A stretch of DNA of 34,731 bases from a candidate division FCPU426 bacterium (lineage in GTDB: Bacteria; Oederibacteriota; Muellerivitia; Muellerivitales; Muellerivitaceae). Numbering within the stretch: the first letter of the stretch is position 1; each line of letters opens with the position of its first letter. A model generated the notes under the pieces. The model was not told the DNA's origin. It ran no database searches and worked only from the letters and a program-made list of their open reading frames with translations. The translations under genes and the position numbers were made by a program. The DNA lies in the NCBI GenBank assembly GCA_030038835.1, contig JASHQZ010000041.1, positions 1 to 34,731 on the forward strand, given 5' to 3'. Positions 26,360 to 34,730 of the stretch are shown one piece after another.

Positions 26360-28234
26360 ATGAAAAAAAACTCTTACTATTTCAGGGGCAGTATCTTGGC
26401 TGAACTGGTCAGCCGCACCCTCTTCGTAGGGATCGTCATTCTTTTTGTTTACGGGGGCTTCGCCTATTACGTTTCTAAACGCACTTTCGACGCAGAATTG
26501 GGAGACCGGCTGGTAGCCATTGCCCGTCTTTCAGCGGGCCAAACCAAAGCCGAGTGGCTGCCCTATTTAAACGGCAAGGGCGAACTCTACGGGAAATTCC
26601 TCGAATTCCTCGCAGATAAAAAAACCGAAAGTCAGGCGCGGAATCTTTTCATCTTGGACCCGGATGGCCGGGTGTTGGTGGATGCCAACGGCCAATACGA
26701 TTTTAAGGAAAATAACTGGTTGCGGGACCTGGACGGGGAGCCGTTCCTTCGGGCGAAAAACGGGTTCCCCGACGCCTCCATCCTGTTCCCGGAAAGTGAC
26801 GGGGGCATCTACAAGATCGGCTATGCGCCCATTTACAGGGGCCGGAAAGTAATTGCCATCCTGGGCGTGGAAGCCAGCGCCAAATTTATTTCCGGCCTCA
26901 ACCAGTTCGCCAGGGTACTTTTCAGTTTCGGACTCCTTTGCCTCCTGCTGATGGGGGGACTTCTTTTTGCTTTCGGGAGGCGGTTCATATCGCCCATTGA
27001 GGAAATGGCCTGGGCGTCCCAAAAGGTGGCGGAAGGGGATTTCAGCCAGCGTGTTTCCGTGACTTCCTCGAATGAGCTGGGCGCCTTGGCCCAGGCCTTT
27101 AACGAGATGACACGCCGGCTGCAAAGCCACAACGAATACATATTGGAAAGCATGTCCAATGGCCTGTTGGTGATGGATCGGGACGGATTTGTGACCACCT
27201 TCAACCAAGCGGCCTCCCGTATCCTTGAGATTGCCCAAGAAAAAACCCTCCATCGTCATTTTGAAGCGGTCTTTTCCAAGTACCCCCCTTTTTTAAGCGC
27301 CCTCCAGTTGATCTATTCCGGCCGTCGGCATTTGGAAAACGTGGAAATCAACCTTTCCGAAGAGGCGCCCAAATTCATCCGGTTGCGGAGCGCGCCCCTC
27401 TTGGGTCCGGATTCCCAGGAGCTGGGGATCGAGGTCCTTTTTACCGATGAGACGCAGCTGCGGAAGCTGCAGGACCAGATCAAAACTTCAGAAAAAATGG
27501 CCACTATTGGGGAGTTGGCTGCCGGTATCGCCCACGAGATACGTAATCCCTTGGGAGCGATGAAAGGATTCACGGAAATCCTGCAAAAGAAGCTGACCCG
27601 GCAGCCCGAGGCCCAGGAAATGGTGTCCGATATCGCCTCGGAGATCGAGATTTTAAACAAGATAGTGACCAATTTCCTGGTCTTCGCCAAACCCACCGCG
27701 GTCGAGCCCCAGGAAACTGAATTGTCCGAAGTGGTTCAAGGAGTCCTGCCCTTAGTGGAGAAGGAAGCCGAAACAAAAAAAATTAATGTTTCCTTTGAAA
27801 CCCAGGCCGGAATTTGGACGTGCATCGATGTGGAACAATTCAGGCGTGCAGTCTTGAACTTGGCCCTCAACGCAGTCCAGGCCACGCCACCGGGCCGCAG
27901 CATCACACTGGGCATTCGGGGTTTTTCCCGCATGGGATTGATGCGTTTTTTGGGGGAAAAGGGATTCGACGAACTCTCCCCCGTTGAAACGGAGGGGCAG
28001 TGGGCGGCCTTGTGGGTACTGGATGAGGGCCCGGGCATCGCACTAGAAAACATGAGAAAGCTTTTTACGCCCTTTTTTACGACCAAAACCGAGGGATTTG
28101 GACTGGGTCTGTCGATTACGAAAAAAATCGTGGAATCCATGGGGGGGAACGTGGCAGCGGCCAACCGCCGCGAGGGCGGAGCCATGTTTTTAATCCTTTT
28201 GCCGGCCATTGATAAGAAAAGGGAGGCTGCTTGA
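26360..28234 (+). CDS. Membrane sensor histidine kinase (extracytoplasmic sensor, HAMP, PAS, HisKA, HATPase; NtrB/AtoS-like)
   Basis: Two TM segments flanking about 150 aa; PIEEMAWASQKVAEGDFSQRVSV HAMP; H-box GELAAGIAHEIRNPLGAMKGF; N-box LNLALNAVQATP; DEGPGI; PFFTTKTEGFGLGLSITKKI. Confidence 0.95.
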   Translation: MKKNSYYFRGSILAELVSRTLFVGIVILFVYGGFAYYVSKRTFDAELGDRLVAIARLSAGQTKAEWLPYLNGKGELYGKFLEFLADKKTESQARNLFILDPDGRVLVDANGQYDFKENNWLRDLDGEPFLRAKNGFPDASILFPESDGGIYKIGYAPIYRGRKVIAILGVEASAKFISGLNQFARVLFSFGLLCLLLMGGLLFAFGRRFISPIEEMAWASQKVAEGDFSQRVSVTSSNELGALAQAFNEMTRRLQSHNEYILESMSNGLLVMDRDGFVTTFNQAASRILEIAQEKTLHRHFEAVFSKYPPFLSALQLIYSGRRHLENVEINLSEEAPKFIRLRSAPLLGPDSQELGIEVLFTDETQLRKLQDQIKTSEKMATIGELAAGIAHEIRNPLGAMKGFTEILQKKLTRQPEAQEMVSDIASEIEILNKIVTNFLVFAKPTAVEPQETELSEVVQGVLPLVEKEAETKKINVSFETQAGIWTCIDVEQFRRAVLNLALNAVQATPPGRSITLGIRGFSRMGLMRFLGEKGFDELSPVETEGQWAALWVLDEGPGIALENMRKLFTPFFTTKTEGFGLGLSITKKIVESMGGNVAAANRREGGAMFLILLPAIDKKREAA

Positions 28235-29625
28235 TGAGTACGATTTTGTTGGTGGACGACAAAAACAGCATGCGCAAGGTGCTGCGGCAGACGCTGGAAA
28301 GCGACCAAAAAACTATCCTGGAGGCCGAGGATGGGGAAAAGGCCCTGGAAATCATAAAGACCAAGCACGTAGACGTGGTCATGACCGACATCAAGATGCC
28401 GCGACTGGACGGTATGACCCTTTTGAAGATGATCAAGGAACTGGACACGGAAATCGTGGTCATCATCATGACGGCCTACGGCACCATCGAAACTGCTGTC
28501 GAGGCCATGAAACTGGGGGCTTATGATTACATCACCAAGCCCTTTTCCACTGAGCAGGTGAAGCTGACCGTGGAAAAAGCCATTGAGAGGCAGAAGCTAC
28601 TTTACGAGAACAAGTACCTGCGGGAGAAGCTCAATGACCAGTACAACTACAAGCGCATCGTGGGCAACAGCCCCGCGATGCAGCCGGTTTACGAGCTTAT
28701 CGAAAAAGTGGCTCCTACTGACACGGCCGTTTTGATTCGCGGGGAGTCGGGCACGGGCAAGGAACTGGTCGCCCATGCTATCCACTTTAACAGCCGTCGG
28801 AAGGAAAAACCTTTTATTAAGGTCAATTGCGCGGTTTTGGCGGAGGGGGTTCTGGAGAGCGAGCTTTTCGGACACGAAAAAGGTTCCTTTACCGGCGCTG
28901 CGGGTAAGCGCATCGGGCGGTTCGAGTTGGCCAACGGCGGCTCCATTTTCCTGGATGAGATCGGTGATATCAGCCTGGCCACCCAAGTGAAGCTCTTGCG
29001 CGTTCTGCAGGAGAAAGAGTTCGAAAGGGTGGGGGGGACCGAAAGCATCCGTTCGGACGTGCGGGTCATCGCGGCCACGAACAAGAACCTGGAAGAGGCC
29101 ATCAAGAAAGGGCAGTTTCGCGAAGACCTCTTCTTCCGCCTGAACGTAGTTCCGATCCACGTCCCGCCCCTGCGGGAGCGAAGGGAGGATATGGAGCGAT
29201 TAGCAATGCATTTCTTGAACCGCTACAGCTTGGAGGCCAACAAAAAAATCGCCAAGATCGACAAAAAGGCCATCGATTTGATGGCGAGATACAACTGGCC
29301 CGGAAACGTAAGGGAATTGGAGAACGCCATCCAGCGGGCTGTGGTTTTGGCCGACACCGACACCATTTATCCTTCCAACCTTCCACTGGATATCCAGACA
29401 TTCCAAAAGGACGAATACCTTCATGTCTTGAAAGAGGATGCCAGCCTTACGGAGAAGGTGGAGAACTATGAGAAAGAGCTCATCCTCAAGGCGATGGAAA
29501 AGGCCGACCACGTCCAGACCAAGGCCGCCAAACTATTGGACATCAATCGGACGGCGCTCATTTACAAATTAAAGAAATACGGCCTCCTGAGCGAAGCCGC
29601 TGAGGGAGCCGAACCGGCGGAATGA
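28234..29625 (+). CDS. NtrC-family sigma54-dependent response regulator
   Basis: ILLVDDKNSMRKVLR receiver with MTDIKMPRLDG; AAA+ GESGTGKELVAHAIH; GSFTGA loop; FLDEIGDIS; Fis-type HTH VQTKAAKLLDINRTALIYKLKKYGL. ATGA overlap with the kinase stop. Confidence 0.96.
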   Translation: MSTILLVDDKNSMRKVLRQTLESDQKTILEAEDGEKALEIIKTKHVDVVMTDIKMPRLDGMTLLKMIKELDTEIVVIIMTAYGTIETAVEAMKLGAYDYITKPFSTEQVKLTVEKAIERQKLLYENKYLREKLNDQYNYKRIVGNSPAMQPVYELIEKVAPTDTAVLIRGESGTGKELVAHAIHFNSRRKEKPFIKVNCAVLAEGVLESELFGHEKGSFTGAAGKRIGRFELANGGSIFLDEIGDISLATQVKLLRVLQEKEFERVGGTESIRSDVRVIAATNKNLEEAIKKGQFREDLFFRLNVVPIHVPPLRERREDMERLAMHFLNRYSLEANKKIAKIDKKAIDLMARYNWPGNVRELENAIQRAVVLADTDTIYPSNLPLDIQTFQKDEYLHVLKEDASLTEKVENYEKELILKAMEKADHVQTKAAKLLDINRTALIYKLKKYGLLSEAAEGAEPAE

Positions 29626-29647
29626 AAAGGAAAGGAGCCTTCGGCTT

Positions 29648-30652
29648 TTGAAGAAGAAACCCGTCCCTCAAGCCTTCATTTTTTTGGCATGGATGTCGCT
29701 TTTATTGGCCTTCGCTTCAGTGATTTCCAATATGTCACAGGCCCAGACCTTGCCATCCGTTTCGGACTCGGGTGTGAGTTTAACGGACGCTCAATGGAAA
29801 AGCATTGTTACCCAGTTCGAGGGATCGGTGCTTGTCCTTTCCCAATGGCTGTCCGATACGCGGAAAAAAATGGAGGACCTGCAGGACGATATCCGGAATC
29901 TCGAGTTAAAAATCGCCCGGCTCCGGGCGGAGACCGGGGACGGGGGTGGAGTTTTTGACGAGTTCCGGTTGAAAGGCCTGTTAAACGACTTGAAGGATAA
30001 GTTGGAAAGCAACTCCGACCTACAGCACGAATGGGACCAGAAACAAAGGGAATTTGAGCAAAAAGCTCTTTCCCTCATCGCCCTCTACAACGACCGTATC
30101 GCCCAGGATTTGGAAACAGGCGAACCGTCTGTTCCACCCTCTCAGTTGAATTCCAAATTAGACGAATTGACGGTTTTGGTCCAAAAACGCAATCAAATCC
30201 AGGACCTCCTCAAGCAATACCGCGAGAAAAACAACGTTGAAAGTCCGCAGATCCCCCCTTCTTTCGGTGCTCCACAGGCTAGCGACCGTGACGGCCTCCT
30301 TTTGACATTGGATTTAATCCGGGACCGCAAGAAGAGTCTCGAGGAACAGATCGAAAAATGGTCTATCGAGGAAGAGGAAGTCAAAAATGAATTAAAACTC
30401 CAGGGAAAAATGCAGGAATTCCTGGAGGACCTCCAAAGGGACAACGAGGATTCCAGCTTTCCCCACGACAGTTTGAAACGCAACGATTTAAGCGACATGG
30501 CGGGGGATAAAGAACGCCAGCGACTGGAGGCCCGACTGGAGGACCTTCGCCAAATGACAGCCCACGGCCAAGCATCCTTGGGCCAACTTGACCAATTCAT
30601 GGATAAAGTCCAAAAACACCTGGACTCGCTTGGGAAAGGGGAGGCGAAATGA
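29648..30652 (+). CDS. Exported coiled-coil protein of unknown function
   Basis: TTG start behind AAAGGAAAGGAG; KKK plus a hydrophobic signal (FIFLAWMSLLLAFASVISNMSQAQ); long E/K/L/Q heptad-like stretches. Confidence 0.75.
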   Translation: MKKKPVPQAFIFLAWMSLLLAFASVISNMSQAQTLPSVSDSGVSLTDAQWKSIVTQFEGSVLVLSQWLSDTRKKMEDLQDDIRNLELKIARLRAETGDGGGVFDEFRLKGLLNDLKDKLESNSDLQHEWDQKQREFEQKALSLIALYNDRIAQDLETGEPSVPPSQLNSKLDELTVLVQKRNQIQDLLKQYREKNNVESPQIPPSFGAPQASDRDGLLLTLDLIRDRKKSLEEQIEKWSIEEEEVKNELKLQGKMQEFLEDLQRDNEDSSFPHDSLKRNDLSDMAGDKERQRLEARLEDLRQMTAHGQASLGQLDQFMDKVQKHLDSLGKGEAK

Positions 30653-31725
30653 AAAGGAGATGGTTATTGTTGATTTTGATCTTGAGCCCGCGATTCGGTT
30701 GGGCCCAACAGGTTGCCAACTCGGACAGTCCACAGTTGAGCGCGAGCCTAACTCCCCTTGAGTTCGGTTACCGTTTTGGCGACAACGTATTCCAATCACC
30801 CGATCCCTCAACCCGGCTGTCGGACGAAATCTACCTGTTAAATGGGGGGGGACAAGCCCATTCCACTTGGGGTCTTATCCAAGCCGATTTGGGCTACCAT
30901 TTGGGTGTGGACCAATACCAGTATTACTCCGTCCTCAGCAGCCTGAAGGATCGGTTTGACTTTTTATTGGAGGCGGAACCGCAGGATTTCCGTTTTTACT
31001 ACAAAAAAGAGTATTTTGTCCGGGATAGCGAATACGACCAATTCAACTATTGGGACGACGATAACATGGCGGGTATTCAATGGAATCCCGCCGGGCCGTG
31101 GAACTATGAAATCGAGGGCAAATATTTCTCCCGGCAATATTACAGCGCCGCGGCGACTATCCAGACCGAAAATTTCGTGGACCAGGGAGTCTTGGCCGGC
31201 ATCGGGAGGGAAATCGACGAAAGAATATCGATCAAACTCGAAGGCAGTTACAACAACCGGCAGTTCAACCGTTGGGCGGTCACTGAAACCGCGCCCATTC
31301 CCGGAAGCCTCCAAACGGACGAAACTTGGTCGGTGCTTTTTAACGCTCATCTATACCTTGAAAATATTCTCCAGGATTTTAACTTGGAACAACAACGGAC
31401 GAATTCCAACAGCTACGGGTTTTCCAATACTGTCCAAAGCGCTTCATGGGCCGCGGTGGTGCGCCCCTCATCCTCTGTTTACCTTCAACTGTTGTTCCGG
31501 TTTTTCTCCAAGGTTTACGATGTCCAGCCCCTGACGAATTCTCTCCTCAACATTGGGTTTATCGATGAGGACAGCCAGGATTTGCTTTCGGTCAAAGCCA
31601 CATGGGATTGGGCACCCCAATGGTCGGCCAGCCTGGGAGCCAGCAGGTTCCGGAACGAATATATCCAGCCCGGTCAATATTACATCGAAGACCTGCTGAC
31701 CGCGACTGTGCAGAGGGACTTCTAG
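30649..31725 (+). CDS. Outer-membrane beta-barrel protein of unknown function
   Basis: Signal peptide KRRWLLLILILSPRFGWAQ; alternating aromatic/polar strands throughout; C-terminal YYIEDLLTATVQRDF with terminal Phe. ATGA overlap with the preceding stop. Confidence 0.8.
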   Translation: MKRRWLLLILILSPRFGWAQQVANSDSPQLSASLTPLEFGYRFGDNVFQSPDPSTRLSDEIYLLNGGGQAHSTWGLIQADLGYHLGVDQYQYYSVLSSLKDRFDFLLEAEPQDFRFYYKKEYFVRDSEYDQFNYWDDDNMAGIQWNPAGPWNYEIEGKYFSRQYYSAAATIQTENFVDQGVLAGIGREIDERISIKLEGSYNNRQFNRWAVTETAPIPGSLQTDETWSVLFNAHLYLENILQDFNLEQQRTNSNSYGFSNTVQSASWAAVVRPSSSVYLQLLFRFFSKVYDVQPLTNSLLNIGFIDEDSQDLLSVKATWDWAPQWSASLGASRFRNEYIQPGQYYIEDLLTATVQRDF

Positions 31726-31817
31726 ATTTGATTTAGGGAAGTTCCCGATAGATCACCGCCGCTTCGAGTCCATAGAGCTTCGCAGGTAGGGCGCCGTTAC
31801 GCCGAATCGGCGGCTCG

Positions 31818-31847
31818 TTGACAAGGCTCCGACGTACTTTATATGAT
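31818..31847 (+). promoter_or_regulatory. Putative sigma70 promoter TTGACA-N18-TATGAT
   Basis: TTGACA 31818-31823, TATGAT 31842-31847. Confidence 0.55.
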
Positions 31848-31875
31848 GAAACCCCAGAAGCAAGGAAGGCAGGAG

Positions 31876-32796
31876 ATGCGGAAGCCGGACGATGATCTAA
31901 AGATCGACATCTCGGAACTTTTCGGCGGTGACCTTTCCGGACCCTCGGAAAAGCTGGAAGAAACCGTGGATATGGGGGAAGTGCCGACGGCGATTCCCGG
32001 CCCGTTGTCCGCTTCCCCCGAGGATGAGAATCATTTCCAGGAGTGGATGAACAGCCGGAATATCGAGTTGGAAGCCAAAAGCCAGGAACTGGAAAGACGT
32101 TTCCAGGAATCATCCATAACAGATGCGGCCCCAGTCGAGACCCTTTCCAGCGGCGAATTGTTGGGGGGGGCGGCTGAGGAAGCGACGACCCCGGCCCCTG
32201 CTTCCGCATCTCCCATCGACTTTAACGCGCCCATGTCGCCGCCTTTCATGGGTCCTCCTGCCCCCGAAGCCGCGGTGGCCGGCGAATCGACCCCCTCCAC
32301 TACTCCGCCGGCCCCCGGGCCTGATCTGGAGGAATTGAAAAGGCTGCAGGCGGAACACGAGTTTTTAATGCTTTACGATGAGTTCCGAAACATCATCGCT
32401 TATGAATTGAAGGATTTGGTGGGGGAGAAAAAAACCCTCACCATGTTGGGCCGGACCGTGGAGCTTGCACGCGAAAAATTTCCTGAGGTTTTCCGCAACG
32501 CCAACTGGGATTCGGCGGGGAACTTGTTGGAGGACGGCTCGGTGGACAGCCAGCGGCTAATGGACAACAAAAAAGCCCTGGACCCCCAAAGGGCGGATGA
32601 GGTGTTGGATGCGGCTTTGGCGACTTTGTTGAAGCTCCGGCTTCAAGCGGTGGAAAAAGGCCTTGGAACGGGTTTGAAGAATAAGGTGCGCGTCCATCTC
32701 TATCAATGGATCAGCGAGAAAACGCAAAAGGCCATTCGGGAAGGGAAGAACGCCGCCCATTTGAAACGCTTAAGCTCCTACGTGGCTTCGACTTAG
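31876..32796 (+). CDS. Hypothetical protein: acidic N-terminus, Pro/Ala-rich linker, helical C-terminal domain
   Basis: ATG 31876 with AAGGAAGG upstream; the ATGs at 31843/31846 lie inside the predicted -10. C-terminal domain FLMLYDEFRNIIAYELKDLVGEKKTLTMLGRTVELAREKFPEVF... not assigned to a family. Confidence 0.75.
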   Translation: MRKPDDDLKIDISELFGGDLSGPSEKLEETVDMGEVPTAIPGPLSASPEDENHFQEWMNSRNIELEAKSQELERRFQESSITDAAPVETLSSGELLGGAAEEATTPAPASASPIDFNAPMSPPFMGPPAPEAAVAGESTPSTTPPAPGPDLEELKRLQAEHEFLMLYDEFRNIIAYELKDLVGEKKTLTMLGRTVELAREKFPEVFRNANWDSAGNLLEDGSVDSQRLMDNKKALDPQRADEVLDAALATLLKLRLQAVEKGLGTGLKNKVRVHLYQWISEKTQKAIREGKNAAHLKRLSSYVAST

Positions 32797-32804
32797 GCCC
32801 CAAG

Positions 32805-32833
32805 TTGACAAGGTAAAAAAGGAAAGATAAAAT
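32805..32833 (+). promoter_or_regulatory. Near-consensus sigma70 promoter TTGACA-N17-TAAAAT
   Basis: TTGACA 32805-32810, 17-nt spacer, TAAAAT 32828-32833; located after the stop codon of the preceding CDS. Confidence 0.7.
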
Positions 32834-32839
32834 CCAGAA

Positions 32840-33018
32840 GGTTTGCCCTCGTTCTCCTTTCTAAGATCGGGCTATCCCCGATGCATTGTAAAGAGGGCGA
32901 CACAAGTTTCAGTATGGGGCCAAAGGCCCTTTTCTTAATGATGAACTGTGTGAGTTCAATTGCCGCAAGACTTTTTTAAACCTCATCTGCCGATCAGTGC
33001 AGGATGGGGTTTTTCTTT
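32840..33018 (+). ncRNA. Candidate structured intergenic RNA (6S-like/novel sRNA or rph leader attenuator)
   Basis: Bounded by the promoter at 32805-32833 and the terminator at 32978-33020; internal complementarities ATCGGG/CCCGAT, GCCCTC/GAGGGC, GGGCC-AAA-GGCCC, ACACAAGTT/AACTGTGT, AGAAGGTTTGC/GCAAGACTTTT. Confidence 0.5.
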
Positions 33019-33020
33019 TT
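32978..33020 (+). terminator. Rho-independent terminator upstream of rph
   Basis: AAACCTCATC (32978-32987) pairs with GATGGGGTTT (33003-33012, one G-T), inner TGC/GCA, followed by TTCTTTTT. Confidence 0.78.
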
Positions 33021-33045
33021 AAACGGTTCGAACAAGGGGGAGCCA

Positions 33046-33744
33046 ATGACAGCCCAAATAAGGCCGATTCAATTCTTGAGGTCCTACACCCGTTACGCCG
33101 AGGGCTCGGTTTTGGTGTCCATGGGTCAGACGAAAGTCCTTTGTACCGCCTCGGTTTCCGAGGAGGTGCCGCCCTTTCTCAGGGGGAAAGGAAAGGGGTG
33201 GGTTACCGCCGAGTATTCCATGCTCCCCCGAAGCACTGCCGAGCGGACGCCGCGGGCGGCCGTGAAGGGGAAAATCGACGGACGGACCCATGAAATCCAA
33301 CGGTTGATCGGGAGGTCCCTTCGGTCGGTGGTGGACTTGGCAGTCTTGGGGGAGCGGCAAATCGTCATCGACTGCGATGTGCTTCAGGCCGACGGGGGGA
33401 CCCGTACAGCGTCCATCAACGGCGCCTATGTGGCGCTAGCTGACGCCCTGGCGGGCTTGGTCGGGAAAAAGGCCTTGGATCGGATGCCGATCCGGGAAGC
33501 GGTCGCGGCGGTCAGCGTGGGCGTTGTCCAGGGGAAGCCCGTCCTGGACTTGTGTTACGAGGAGGATTACCAAGCTGACGTTGATTTCAACGTGGTTATG
33601 ACGGCTTCGGGAAAATTCGTCGAAATCCAGGGAACTGCCGAGAAGGAACCGTTCAGCCGGAAGGAATTGGAAGAGTTATTGAAATTGGCTGAGGCGGGAA
33701 TCCGGCAGGTCCTTCGGTCTCAGGAAAAAGCTTTTCGCAAATGA
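33046..33744 (+). CDS. rph: Ribonuclease PH
   Basis: [94 protein letters not shown] 33046 after AAGGGGGAG. Confidence 0.95.
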   Translation: MTAQIRPIQFLRSYTRYAEGSVLVSMGQTKVLCTASVSEEVPPFLRGKGKGWVTAEYSMLPRSTAERTPRAAVKGKIDGRTHEIQRLIGRSLRSVVDLAVLGERQIVIDCDVLQADGGTRTASINGAYVALADALAGLVGKKALDRMPIREAVAAVSVGVVQGKPVLDLCYEEDYQADVDFNVVMTASGKFVEIQGTAEKEPFSRKELEELLKLAEAGIRQVLRSQEKAFRK

Positions 33745-34331
33745 ACCAATTGATCGTTGCCACCCATAATCGAAATAAATTCAAGGAAATGGCGGAATCC
33801 TTATCCGGAGCTGGATGGGAGGTCCTCCCGGGATACGATTTTCCGGGAATGCCCCAAGTGGAGGAGGACGGCACGACGTTGGAGGATAATTCCCTCAAAA
33901 AGGCCCGAGTCGTTTCAGAATTCACGCGGTTGCCAGCCTTGTCCGACGATACGGGATTGTTTGTGGACGCTTTGGACGGCCGACCCGGCATCTACGCGGC
34001 CCGTTTTGCCGGGGATAATTGCACCTATGAGGACAATGTCCGAAAATTACTGGGGCTGATGGCAGGTGTGCCGCAAGGGAAAAGAAGCGCGTTTTTTAGG
34101 ACCGTCATCACGTTATATTATCCCGATGGCCAGTTTTGGCAGGTGGCGGGGGAGGTCCGGGGAAACATCGTCACCGAGGCTCGAGGTCAAGAGGGATTCG
34201 GATATGATCCGGTGTTCCGTCCCTCGGGTTCTTCGAAGGTTTTCGCGGAAATGACCCTGGAGGAAAAGAACAAAATCAGCCATCGCGGCTTGGCTGTCCA
34301 AAAAGCCAGAGAATTATTGAAAGTGATTTAA
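33741..34331 (+). CDS. rdgB: RdgB/HAM1 family XTP/dITP (non-canonical purine NTP) pyrophosphatase
   Basis: [94 protein letters not shown] overlap with rph. Confidence 0.96.
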   Translation: MNQLIVATHNRNKFKEMAESLSGAGWEVLPGYDFPGMPQVEEDGTTLEDNSLKKARVVSEFTRLPALSDDTGLFVDALDGRPGIYAARFAGDNCTYEDNVRKLLGLMAGVPQGKRSAFFRTVITLYYPDGQFWQVAGEVRGNIVTEARGQEGFGYDPVFRPSGSSKVFAEMTLEEKNKISHRGLAVQKARELLKVI

Positions 34332-34481
34332 ACGTCTTAGGGATTGGGTTGTGGTGTATTAGGCCTGTACGACATAGCCTTTAGGCGAAGGCGATTGGGG
34401 ACGAAAGGTCCTAACAAGTCTGATTTTCAGGTCGGGGAGTAGTGCGGCAGAAAACTGAGCTTGGGCCAATGGGTCATCCCC

Positions 34482-34587
<106 letters not shown>

Positions 34588-34653
34588 TTTGGATAGAGGA
34601 AATCTCACCGCCTCGAAGTCTCTTTGTTGTCGAAGGTTTGCTGTTTGTTGTTT

Positions 34654-34730
<77 letters not shown>

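Noticed and set aside
31733-32209. 158-aa minus-strand ORF overlapping the start of the orphan protein
   Set aside because: Overlaps the plus-strand promoter and CDS; Pro/Arg-rich antisense translation with no start signal support.
32840-33018. Direct assignment of the intergenic RNA to T-box, TPP, cobalamin, c-di-GMP, SRP or tmRNA families
   Set aside because: None of the hallmark sequence motifs I know for these families could be found by eye; left as an unassigned or 6S-like candidate.
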